From Rhizophlyctis rosea (taxonomy: Eukaryota; Chytridiomycota; Chytridiomycetes; Rhizophlyctidales; Rhizophlyctidaceae): DNA of 29,661 bases. A program made the translations under genes and the position numbers. The notes beneath the pieces were generated by a model. That model saw nothing but the letters and a program-made list of their open reading frames with translations, was not told the DNA's origin and ran no database searches. Below are positions 1-9,800 of this stretch, one piece after another. How positions within the stretch are numbered: position 1 is the stretch's first letter; each line of letters starts with the position of its first letter. Where the stretch lies: contig JADGJC010000264.1 of the NCBI GenBank assembly GCA_027596075.1, forward strand, positions 1 to 29,661, read 5' to 3'.

Positions 1-210
1 AACCCCCCTAACCCTCTCCACAAACGCCTCATCAACAACCAAAAACCCCTCCCTCATCAACCCTGCCCAAACAAGTTCACCACACACCTCTTCGCCACAG
101 ACCCCCTTCCTCATCAATCCTGCACAAAGAACTCAACCGTACACCTCTCGCCAACAACCCCCCTAACCCTCTCCACAAACGCCTCATCAACAACCAAAAA
201 CCCCTCCCTC
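1..210. repeat. Tandem duplication of the 3' end of the F-box/LRR gene
   Basis: Bases 1-55 are identical to bases 156-210, which encode part of the C-terminal tail of the neighbouring F-box/LRR gene on the minus strand. Between them, 52-103 and 109-158 are a second, imperfect pair, each starting with cctcatcaa and carrying the stop codon region (TGA read from tca at 114-116 in the intact copy). The array therefore holds degenerate copies of the gene's last codons with a 155-bp main period. It probably continues past the left edge, so an additional truncated copy of the gene may lie outside the window. The perfect 55-bp match suggests a recent duplication. Confidence 0.85.
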
Positions 211-1538
211 ACATCCGCATACATCCCCGTAACAATCCAATCCCTCTCATACGTCTCCCTCCTCAACACCACGCTCTTCAACGCCGCTCTCGTCGCCAAC
301 GACGTCACAATATTATAGATAATATTATTCGGCGTCGTGGATGTTATGTGCGAAAACTCCAAGTGCGTTAGACGCGTGAGGAGGGAGAAGAGAGTTAGGA
401 GTGTTGGTTTTTCGGTGCGGTGGGTGTTTAGGAATGTGTAGGGGATGGAGAGGGATGTTAGGGTTGGGGAGAGGGAGGTTAGGAGGGTTGAGAGGTGCGG
501 GAGGGTTGGGGTTGTTTTTGGGAGGATTACTGTTAGGGAGGTTAAGGGGAGGGTGGCGATTAGGGGGAGGGAGAGGGTTGTTAGTTTTGGGTTGTTGGCG
601 AGGTGGAGGTGGGTTAGGGTTGGGTATGTGTTGCAAAGTGTGGAGACGGACGCGTCGGTGAGGGCGACGACGGAGGCGAGAGAAAGGGTTTGGAGCGGTA
701 GGGTGGGTGGATTTGAGAGGGATTTTGTGGTTAGGGATGTTGCGGATATGTGGAGGTGAGTTAGGTTTGGACATAGGTTTGCGAGGGAGAGGAAGGTTTC
801 GTCGTTGAATGCTATTGGGCTGTTGTTGGCGTTGAAGTATGTAAGGTGCGGCAATTGTACAAGCAAGGTTCGTAGTGCTACGGACGATAGGTCGAGCGAC
901 GATACAGTGAGGGAGCGTAGGGTATGGCGAAGGGAAGGTTGGAGGTGGCGGACTACTTTACTTGAGAAGAATGTTATCGAGTGTGCCTTCAAAGTTATAA
1001 GGTTCGGGCAGTGGAGCAGAAGTACGGTGAGCCATGCTTCGGGTATTCGTTCATACAGGGTTTCATCGATATGTGATAGGTCCAGGGTTTGAACAAACGT
1101 GCCATACGGTAGGGTGGTGGTGGGTGAAGATATGGTGGATAGGAATTTGAGGAACGCTTTGCGTGGAGATAAGGCGCTGGTGCCAAACTTTGGTTTGGAA
1201 TACAGAAGGGGACTTATGGCCTGGTGCCAGCGACGACTTATAAGAGCCAGCGTTGGAAGGGTTCCTTGCCGCGACGTCCACTTATATGAGTTTGCCGTTG
1301 TGGCAGTCATTCTTCCGAGAGTCAACCCTAACCCTTCTTGAAAGATACCTACAATAATTTCAGGACCAAGCAGGCACGTACTGTACTCCAAGGAGAGAAG
1401 CAGGCCAAGACTCAAGACTCGAGTCACTCGATGCAGGGGGACTTGATGGGAAGAGGGAGAGTGACTCTGTCGGCCGCCAATACGCCACGTAGGCATGGCT
1501 TGCCAGGCTTGACTTTGATGGCACGGGCATGGGCACAC
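114..1538 (-). CDS. F-box / leucine-rich-repeat protein
   Basis: The minus-strand reading frame is open from 1538 to the TGA at 114-116 (474 codons). An F-box-like start (GPEIIVGIF, then TLALISRRWHQAISPLLY) is followed by LRR repeats of the LTHLHLANNPKL type (about residues 150-400). Such proteins recruit substrates to SCF ubiquitin ligases through Skp1; that role is inferred from the family. The two halves of the F-box are separated by about 30 residues of unusual sequence, which may be an unspliced intron, so the 5' end is uncertain and the upstream ATG at 1538 may not be the true start. The coding strand is very C-rich and T-rich in the LRR part, so the complement shows many GGGTTAGGG-like runs; these are codon bias, not telomere. 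The last codons are duplicated at 1-113. Confidence 0.7.
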   Translation of the reverse strand: MCPCPCHQSQAWQAMPTWRIGGRQSHSPSSHQVPLHRVTRVLSLGLLLSLEYSTCLLGPEIIVGIFQEGLGLTLGRMTATTANSYKWTSRQGTLPTLALISRRWHQAISPLLYSKPKFGTSALSPRKAFLKFLSTISSPTTTLPYGTFVQTLDLSHIDETLYERIPEAWLTVLLLHCPNLITLKAHSITFFSSKVVRHLQPSLRHTLRSLTVSSLDLSSVALRTLLVQLPHLTYFNANNSPIAFNDETFLSLANLCPNLTHLHISATSLTTKSLSNPPTLPLQTLSLASVVALTDASVSTLCNTYPTLTHLHLANNPKLTTLSLPLIATLPLTSLTVILPKTTPTLPHLSTLLTSLSPTLTSLSIPYTFLNTHRTEKPTLLTLFSLLTRLTHLEFSHITSTTPNNIIYNIVTSLATRAALKSVVLRRETYERDWIVTGMYADVREGFLVVDEAFVERVRGVVGERCTVEFFVQD

Positions 1539-2361
1539 TTTATACCAAAGAGGTTACATTGACAACTTTGCGAGTGGGCAACTTGCTCCCAAACTTCCCA
1601 ACATCAATGACCCGCACCGCGAAGCTGTGTCCAGATGGTCCACTGTCCAGCCCGCAACATCATGTGGCTCATGGCTGGATGACGTGAAATGTCACTGGCA
1701 GATGTACGGCAAAGTCAGTGGCATTCGCAATACCCTTGAAGAATACATAGATGAAGGCATGAACAGGGGCTCACCTAGTCCGCATGGAAACACTTGGAAA
1801 TATTTGGAACCCAAGAGCATGCTCCTGTCATCTGAAATGTTAGCATACGGGGGAGGGGAGATCACTTTGAGGCTTGGGGATTGCCGGAGATTTTCTCAAC
1901 TCTGCGAGCCTTTCGATTCTTTCGATTGCAAGGAACTGCGTCACATTGATCTTGATGGACTTTGTGTTCATAAGGTGCCACCTTAGGGATGGAAAAAATC
2001 AAGAAGCCCTCCAAACCATGCGTCAAGCTTCTGCGCCTTTTATGCAACTTATACATATTCACCCGAACACTCGTTAGCTACCTTCCCACTGACTTTCGCA
2101 ATTGCTAATCAATTTTGACCAACTGAAGTGCTATCTACACCTTCTTTTGAAACTTCGCCAAAGCAAACTCTGCAACTACCCGCTACAATCAACACTATGC
2201 AATTTGTCGCCACACCCTTTGCTCCCTTCCACATATACCCCGTTGTGCAACAATCATCATGTAATTCTGCAAAATGACGAACCTCCATAGCAAATGCACC
2301 CCCCCCGACCCCACCATACATAACCCTCCCTTAAACTCCTATACCCTACATCAACACCATC
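1539..2361. other. Intergenic, between F-box and Hsp70-like genes
   Basis: This stretch holds the 3' flank of the Hsp70-like gene and the presumed 5' flank of the F-box gene. Only short open frames are seen (longest 119 codons at 1627-1986, plus strand). None has recognisable sequence or splice-supported extensions. No RNA gene was recognised. Confidence 0.5.
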
Positions 2362-4649
2362 TCACAACTTCAATCCTCCGACGTCCTGACGGAGAAGTGA
2401 CGTGACACTTCGCGTGTCCATCCCCTTCGCCTCCTCTGCCTGATCAGCTCTCACAGCCTCCCTTGCACCGTGCTCGTAAGTCAAAACTTTCAACTTGCCG
2501 ACACCGGGCTGGACACAATTATCCAGCAACCTGGAGATGAGGCCACGTTAGAACCAGAAAAGGGAGAAAATGGAAGTTTTGGCAAACTTACCCTTGTATG
2601 TACGTTTTCTCGCTCGCGTGCTCCTTGTCCTCGTCCTTTGTTCCAGGCGGGGATTTGAAGTACGCTCTGCGGTGGTCCAAGAACCACAAGCGACCAAACG
2701 AGATCTGTTCCCATGCCTTGTAGACACCACTTACAGGTTGCCCCGTATCGCGGCGAGCGGGAGGATACTTTGGAGGTGAGGTTTGAGAGTGTTGTGGGGC
2801 GGGGATCGTTGTTGGATTGATGATATGGGTGTGGTCGCTAGCGATCAGGGCTGCTCCGATAATGGACGCTTCATCCACATGGACGGATGACTTGAGGTCG
2901 CGGCGCTTGAGGAACTGTTCGAATGACTTGTAGTAACCCGACAAGAAACACGGGGCACCAGCGAAGAGGACTGTGTGGATGGAGGTTTGGTCGAGGGTGT
3001 TTTGGAGAAGCAAGGCCTGAATATGCTCCAATGGCGCACGTAGGAGGTCATCGCATGCATTTTCTACCGCACGGGTAGTAAGGCGGGTGGTGAAGGCGGT
3101 GTGTTTTCTGTCTGGGTGTTTGATGAATTTTTCGATCTTGATGTCGGCGTTGCCACCTCCACGAAGACTCAACATGCCACTGTCCACTTCGGACCAGAGC
3201 TGTTGTCTGCTCCCTTCATAGTTTTCCGTCCATTTGTACCCAACATCGAAACCGCGCTCGAACTCCGCCAAGTAAAAATCAGTCATCCGTTCAGAAATCG
3301 CCAAGCCGCCCCACCCGTCACCGACAACGACGAACTGGATTGTCGGCAACCCGCGCGAATCAACTTGCACACCAGTGAGTTCAAACTCCAAGACGCCGAC
3401 GTCAGCAACGACCACAGTCTTCGTTGTCTAGGTGATCCCGTTGGCTGCGAGGATAGAGAGGGGTTTGGGGATGAAGTGGATGTTGGTGATATTGCAGTTT
3501 TTGGCAATTTGCTGAAGGCATGGGCGGAGAACATCGGATGAGTCGAAGCTGTACATGGGGACGCTGAAGGTAATTTCATTGACCGTGCCGCCTTCGACGA
3601 TTTGGATCTCTTTGAGGAGAGTCTTGAGGAGGGTAGTCGCAATGTCCATAGGTGTGATAATCGTATTGCCGCATTTGTAGGCAGCGTGGCCGTTGTTGTC
3701 GCTGACAATGCTACATGTGACCATTTTCGCAATGTGCGACATGATCGGGTCGTTCTGTTTGCGACCCAGCATACCGATCACACCCGCCAGGTGATATGAC
3801 TTTTGCCCGACAACGCGCGTGCCGTCGTAGATGTTTTCCTTCCGAGTGAATATCCCGGACATCGATCGCATTCCATTTCGCATTTTGATGACTTTCGTGG
3901 TTCCAGCTTCAAAAACGGAAGCCCTCCTATATGCAAAATCGTGAGTGACGCCAGTAACTACCATTGACTACAAATAACAAGGACGAACAATATTTACCAA
4001 TTCTCATTGGAGGCTTGAAGCTCCACGTGAAGGTTTCGGGCCATTTTGCGCTCCTCAGGTGACGATGGTCCGGGGGCAGGTCGTTTGGGCGTTTCCTTGA
4101 CTGGGGTAAACGCTACAAAAAGGGAAAGTGAAAAGTTGAAGGAGAAAATCAGTCATCCTTACGGAACTGCGAAGCCTCAAAATCAGCAGGGCAACGACGG
4201 GAACTTACGCGCGAAGAGCATGTTCTTGGCGGCGGAGACTGCGTGGTTGAAAGATCATGGGGATGGTCAAAGGCAAGCTTCTTGCCAGTGCGGAATGCTG
4301 ATAAATCTGCGAACTCACCAGCGCCGACAACCAGTCCGGTTGCACCATCGACGAGGTTGGTAGCCGTTGCAGATAGGTAGTTCTGCAGGTTTTCGACGTG
4401 CTGAGCAGCTGTTTCTGTCCCTTGCTGTTTATATAAATAGTCTCACTCATCAGACATCTGTGGTGGATACAAAAATCTCTTCTAGACACTATGCTTACGT
4501 TGAAGGCCGTATTGCCCGATCCAGAGGAAGTGGCCGCAGTATCTGCCGCTGTCTGGCTTGCCTGCTGTTTGCATTGTATGAAGGCGATGCAGCATCAGTC
4601 AATATGAATGATATTGAGAGACCGGGCACTGGAAATTTACCTGAGACAT
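2362..4649 (-). CDS. Divergent Hsp70-like (pseudo-ATPase) protein with in-frame TAG
   Basis: Proposed exons, in coding order: 4649-4641, 4564-4499, 4424-4319, 4238-4209, 4112-3998, 3926-2592, 2530-2362. They join in phase, with GT-AG introns, into 610 codons. After an N-terminal extension of about 95 residues ending in a Gly/Ala/Val-rich stretch (near TGLVVGAVSAAKN), the protein follows the Hsp70/actin-fold nucleotide-binding domain, for example ENIYDGTRVVGQ, GTVNEITFSVP and FIPKPLSILAANGI. The phosphate-1 loop (usually DLGTT) reads ELQAS, phosphate-2 (usually DLGGGT) reads DVGVLE, and the adenosine motif is LFAGAP. ATP binding is therefore doubtful, and no normal substrate-binding domain is visible. 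Codon 275 (3430-3428) is TAG in the correct frame, with Hsp70-like sequence on both sides. It could be a recent pseudogene, a read-through gene, or a base error. The last exon is less certain than the others. Confidence 0.75.
3428..3430 (-). other. In-frame TAG inside the Hsp70-like gene
   Basis: The minus strand reads GGG ATC ACC TAG ACA ACG AAG, with Hsp70-like residues continuing in the same frame on both sides. No GT dinucleotide occurs in the 70 bases before the TAG, so it is not easily removed as the end of an intron. TAG serves as the normal terminator of the aspartic protease gene at 18345-18347, which argues against a general codon reassignment. A single C-to-T change from CAG would explain it. 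Confidence 0.85.
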
Positions 4650-5813
4650 AATCACAGTTTCTTTGGGAAGGTAAGAAGAGGAGAGTTTACTGTCCTTTCG
4701 CTCGTCAGATTGCTCGGGCGGTGTCGTTTTGATTTTTGAATTCGCAAGGTATACAAAGAGTTGATTTACAGAGCTTCTGTTGGAGAAGAGGAAGGATGCC
4801 AGAAAGCAGTTGGGTCAGGAGCCAACCGAGACTTTATATTGAGACACCACCCGTCATTGTGCCAACAGGCCCTGAAAACCGTACTTTCATGTTCCTCACA
4901 TCAATATCTTACTGTCGCAGAAGCCGCGAGTCGCATGAGCCTCACTTTTGCCATGGACAGCTCGGGAACCGTGTTACACTGGCGAAGTTCGGCCCGCTGT
5001 TGGTCGACTGAAACATTTCATGCCGCAGCCATCAGATTTGAAATCGTATGCTTTCACGTGGGGTTTCATTCACAGCGAAGTAACGTATGGAGCGGATCAT
5101 CCAATATCATTATTTGTTTCAAAGCGATGAGGGATGTCACAAGGCAACCCCATTGATTCACAATGCAAATGAGAGAACACACGAATATGACGTGACATGA
5201 TCCACAAACCCGCGGGATACATCCATAGTCGGGCATGTGCCCTGCATATGCGCAGGAAGAGAATTCCACGCATACGATTAACCCTGTGCCACCGCCAAGG
5301 AAGCGTTGGTACATGGTTTCACCAGCCAAAATGATGAAGTGTGTGGGCAAATGTCACGGCAGTCACTTCTGGTATCCCAATATCGTGGACGGCAGATCGA
5401 GCCGATGGAAAGCGGATTATATGATTTGCTACAGTATTAAAAGCCAACTATGACGTTTGGAAGTTGATGTTTTGCATCGATTAGCTTGAATGCCTATCCA
5501 ATTTTACGTTTTGGAAGTCAGAGTGAAGCCTTCAGAGAAAGGACCCTCGCGACGTTGAGCAGGCACAGTCACAGTGTGGCTTGTTCGATAGCCTCCCTGT
5601 GATTGGGCGCGTGGTGAGCTACGCCACAATTGAACCAATATACCCACCGGCTGGCTGCGAGTTGTCTCTCCTCATCTTCCTTTCCGCATTTTCACCATCC
5701 ACAAACACCGATGTCAAATCCGCAAACTGGACAACGTCAACGGCAAGATCAAGGCTTTCGAGACACTATCCATGGATGGATGACTGCTCTAGTCGAAGAC
5801 GCCCGCTTCTCTT
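4650..5813. other. Intergenic, no gene recognised
   Basis: This is the 5' flank of the Hsp70-like gene up to the left end of repeat copy 1. Small frames occur (131 codons at 4761-5156; 85 codons at 5581-5838) but none has recognisable features. A short ATG frame at 5711-5815 stops where the repeat begins; I could not tie it to a protein family. Confidence 0.45.
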
Positions 5814-6305
5814 AACATCGTCGAAATGTCGAAGGTAGGCATTGGTTCGAAAATGTTTTCGCTGGTAACAGGGTACATGGTGGATCGAATGGGTTTCTGG
5901 TGCGCGGAAGTGTCCGAAGGTCGTGTGAAGTCGACATTTGTTGTATGGAACCCTTTCTGGTGCGCGGAAGTGTCCGTCACTTGTTTTATTCACTGTGGAA
6001 GATTACCGCAATTGGTGCGTTGGCGTCGCCATTACCGATCAGACAACGATCATCCGCTGGGGTGAGATCTGCTGAATCCCTTCGGGATAAAGCACGCCCG
6101 GTTAACTCTGCGCTCCCTGGCAAAGTAGGCCAGGACCTGAATTGGCAGCGAGCTGTTCTTTGCGGATACGCAGATAGGATCACCGTTGGGGGGATGGATG
6201 TTCAGTCGCACGAGCAAAGACGTATCAATTGCTTCATCACTTGCACGCATCCATCAATCTTACAAAGCAGCTACTAACCGCTTCTTGTTCCATTCTTCTC
6301 CCAAT
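5814..6305 (+). repeat. Dispersed repeat, copy 1 (inverted relative to copy 2)
   Basis: About 490 bp match the reverse complement of 13392-13875, roughly 70-80 percent by eye with some near-perfect blocks, such as the block around ggggggatggatgttcag. Within the copy, a 23-bp direct repeat (tctggtgcgcggaagtgtcc core) occurs at 5894-5916 and 5954-5976, exactly 60 bp apart. The left end resembles an exon end followed by a GT donor (GAAG/GTAGGC). No terminal inverted repeats, target-site duplication or transposase were seen. It may be a non-autonomous element, or pieces of a duplicated gene. Confidence 0.8.
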
Positions 6306-6359
6306 ACGAGGTCCAAACGAATGTACTTCGACGCCATCAAGGTGACAAGCTTTCCGTGA
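6153..6359 (+). CDS. Possible exon shared by both repeat copies
   Basis: A 68-codon open frame begins after an AG (gcgag/CTGTTC) and ends at TGA 6357-6359. Its first 43 residues align without gaps to the equivalent frame of the other copy (minus strand, 13544-13386), about 32 of 43 identical by my count. The shared core reads QIGSPLGGWMFSRTSKDV. It has no start codon of its own, so it would have to be an internal or terminal exon. The protein family is not recognised; it could equally be conserved repeat DNA that happens to be open. Confidence 0.3.
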   Translation: MFFADTQIGSPLGGWMFSRTSKDVSIASSLARIHQSYKAATNRFLFHSSPNTRSKRMYFDAIKVTSFP

Positions 6360-6892
6360 CCACCTATCAAGACACGTGGCCAATGAATCCCGCCTTCATT
6401 ATTCAGCACTCCTTCGTTTACCAATTCTGTAATACAATACCATATCATCTACTCTACGTCAGTGCAAAGTCATGCAAATGATGCGTCATGTTTTGATAAC
6501 AGATTGGGGAAATTGCACATCAGCTGTGGTTATTGGAGGAGCTGCCATTGACTTGATCGATCGGGAACCTTTTGCAGCTTCAAGTCACACCCTGACGATG
6601 ACGGTGTAATTATGAAAATTAGATGCCCTTCGCCACAACTACATCAAGGCCGGTTGGGACACAGGTAGCCATCTACTTTGCCGCAACCATCCACCCACTT
6701 CGCAAACAGAAAGGAACACATAAAACCCCCTTTGTCATTGAAACCTATATACAATGGTGAACATCTTTGCCAAAGTCTACAATTATTTATGAATAGAAAC
6801 CACTACATATATAAGTGCGACAAGTAAATATCCTGCAACCACCCGCATCCGAGAGACATGCCTTACCTCAAAGCACGACATTTGCCTTTTGA
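6306..6892. other. Intergenic, 3' flank of SCYL gene
   Basis: No gene is seen. The sequence is AT-rich towards 6740-6840 and probably holds the 3' untranslated region of the SCYL gene, which is transcribed leftwards into this stretch. Confidence 0.5.
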
Positions 6893-9800
6893 TCACTCCT
6901 CAGTATCTACGTAATTCTTGTTTGATGGCTCATCATCGTCCGCCGCAGCGCCACCGCCTTCATCCCCCCCGTCTCTTTCCCCTGACCCTGCATGCCCAGC
7001 CCCCGTTTGCGACAACCCTTCCACCGCCTCGTCATTATTTACCCGGTCCGATGGTGGTGTTTCTTCCCTCCCCACTTTTGCTTGCTCAAATTTGGTAGAC
7101 TCATCGTCATGTGGGGTAGGAACGTCACCTTCCTGTTGACTAGCGATCACGTCCAATGGTGGTGCATGTGAATGCGCAGACACCGATTGCGAGTCTTCTT
7201 CGACTGTTGAAGGTTCCAAGTCATGTTTGAATCCTTCTGTGGCGATGCCGGACTGTGAATCATGTACGTTGCTGGAAGATGCCTCATCAGTCGGCACATT
7301 CGAAGACGATGCTGTTGATGCTGTTTCACGGGATGGAGTCAAGAGAGCTTCAGGAGCGGGGAGAGGGACATACGGAGGAGGGGTCAAATCTTTGATGGTT
7401 TTTGAAGGCAACACGGTTGTTGTTGCAGTTGCAAGGGCGGAAGGTGTCGAATCACGAGGAGATGGCAGAGCAATATCCCGGCGAGGACTAAGCGGCGACG
7501 CAAGCGACGAAATCCCACCAGGTGACATCACTCCGCCCGGCGAAGCAGGAGATATTCTAGTAGGCGACTGAACACTCCCGACAGACCGTCGAGCTTCCCG
7601 CTGAATCCTCGCTTGCAAAGCAACAGAATTTCTCCTAATCTTCGATATCTCCTGCCGCGCATTCCGATCATCCGTCTCCCAAGCAACCGAAGCCGCCGAG
7701 CTCCTCCGTCCCACCGATGCTGCATCGTGATTGCTAGTGAAAGGTTCATCCCAATCTTCCCACACTTCGCCGTCTCGTGTTGTGAAACTGGGTAAGCGGT
7801 AAGTCTTTGAAACCGGTATGGGGTATGGGCTTCGTTGCATGGGCGTTGTGGCTCGTGGTCCAGCAATCGGAAATACGCCCCGAACGCGGTTGACGTTCCC
7901 GTAAACCTTCTTCAGCTTGCTCGCAACGCTACCCTCATCCCGCTTGCGACTTACTGCCGGGGCTCGGTCCATGGAGACAGTGATGATTGAAATGGCTCGC
8001 ACGAGGCAATCGGAGACAACTCTTCGTACCTCCCTGACAGTGGTGCAGGATGAGTAATCTGGATGACCTATCCAATATCCTGCACGGATGTACCTGCTTT
8101 CATCTCGCAAGAAAGGAGTTCCCAGCTCGACAATCCTAATCAAGCATTGGAGAGTTCCAGAGTCAACAAGACCATCCACGTCCCCAACCAGCCTGGCGAA
8201 GAAATCGGCCCTTGCGGGAGCCGGCAGCACTTTCATGATCAGGTGGAAGCTTTTAAGCAGGCTTCTTGTAAGTTGCCGCACATCGGCGACAGCCTATGGA
8301 CATGTGATGTAAATAAACCAATTGGTATACATTCAAAGTGTAATGGTCGGGGTCCTACCTTATTGTTCACTTCAATCACACACATCCGCTTCCATAGTGT
8401 GAACAACGCTTCAAGAACGCTAGTTCGATCCATGTCCAGTACTCCATCCGTAACGCATATATTCAGTGCATGCGGTATGATCAGGTTCTCAACCAAAACC
8501 AGCAGGGACAGCTTCTCCGGTACGCCCCCGTTCGGCGAATCCCCAAAATTCGCGACGCTCTGCTTCTTCCGCAATGGTGCTGATTGATCTGGGCGAAGGA
8601 GAGGTTGACTTCCCATTCGGCGGATGGACGGTGGTTGGGTGGTGGAATTTGTGGTATCGGTCAAGGATTGCATTGATGTTTTTCTTTTCAATCCGGCCAA
8701 TCCGCCGGGAACAGATGCAGCGTCCGGAATGCCTGAGGGCGATAGGTTAGGTTGTGAGCGGGCTTGTTGGACAGGTGGGATGCTCGTTTGAATTCGTAGT
8801 CCGGTGCCTTCATCGATGGATGCCAAAGACCCTGTTGACGTGTTTGCGGTAGAGGGTGGCCGTCCCGCATCTCCAGTAATGACGGTTCCATCAATGAGTG
8901 ATACGGCACTGCCCGCCGCGGATGGTGCAGATGAGGTTGTAGCGAGTTGTGCATGGCACAGGCGGGGAACGACGGATGCGAGAGCGCAAAGTGAGGCTAC
9001 ATGAATCGCTGGATCTTCCTCCCCCAGACCAATGACCAGCTGATACGAAATTAGAAAATCATCGTCGGCATCATTGTATTGCACCCTCGTACCTCTGGTA
9101 TCAAAGTAGATTCCAAGAGTGAACGATTATACTCCAACAAATCACCGCAGTACCTGAAGTTCGATGGATCAGTTGGATGACAGGAACTCGCTGCAAGGTC
9201 AAAGTCTCACTCACTTGTCTAGCAAGTGCAGCAGTATGATTCGAACATGATATTCGCGGACCACCAGCATTTCTTCGATGAATGGCAGCACATGAAGTGC
9301 ATAAGATTGAAGAGGCAGGATTCCTTCCTCGCCGTTGGGTCGCAAAGGGACAAACAATTGCCTGAATAGTGTTTCACAACCTGGCTCGGAGAACAAGTCC
9401 TTATCGAGCATCAGTGGGAGAACATATGCCACGGTCGTGGATGCAGGCAACGCGCGCAGTCTCGCCGGTAGTTCTCTGCAGAATAATTACGGGATTCAGC
9501 ATGAGAGCATTTGGCGGTGGACATTCCAAAACCATCCATACCCGAAGTGTTCGATCTTATCGGTCACATCGAGCGTTTTGATCTCTTTCAAGAAGTTCTC
9601 AACAACAACCACGAGAGTGTTTTCCAGGAAGAAGGGATCTCGTAGTGCTTCTATCAGGGTGGGTCGCTCTGACGGCTCTGGAGATCGCATTCGTTTTGTC
9701 AATGCGTGAAGTTGGCGCCATTGAAATGGGCCTTCGTCTGCCAATTGCTCCACCAACTGCTCAATCAGGCACCCGAACGCGTACACGTCAAATTTGAAGG

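Noticed and set aside
400..760. Telomere-like GGGTTAGGG strings near the left edge
   Set aside because: They are irregular, on the complement of the LRR coding strand, and explained by its ACC/CTC-rich codons; there is no true tandem hexamer.
3428..3430. General reassignment of TAG to a sense codon
   Set aside because: The aspartic protease ends naturally at TAG after its GPI-type tail, so TAG works as a stop in this genome.
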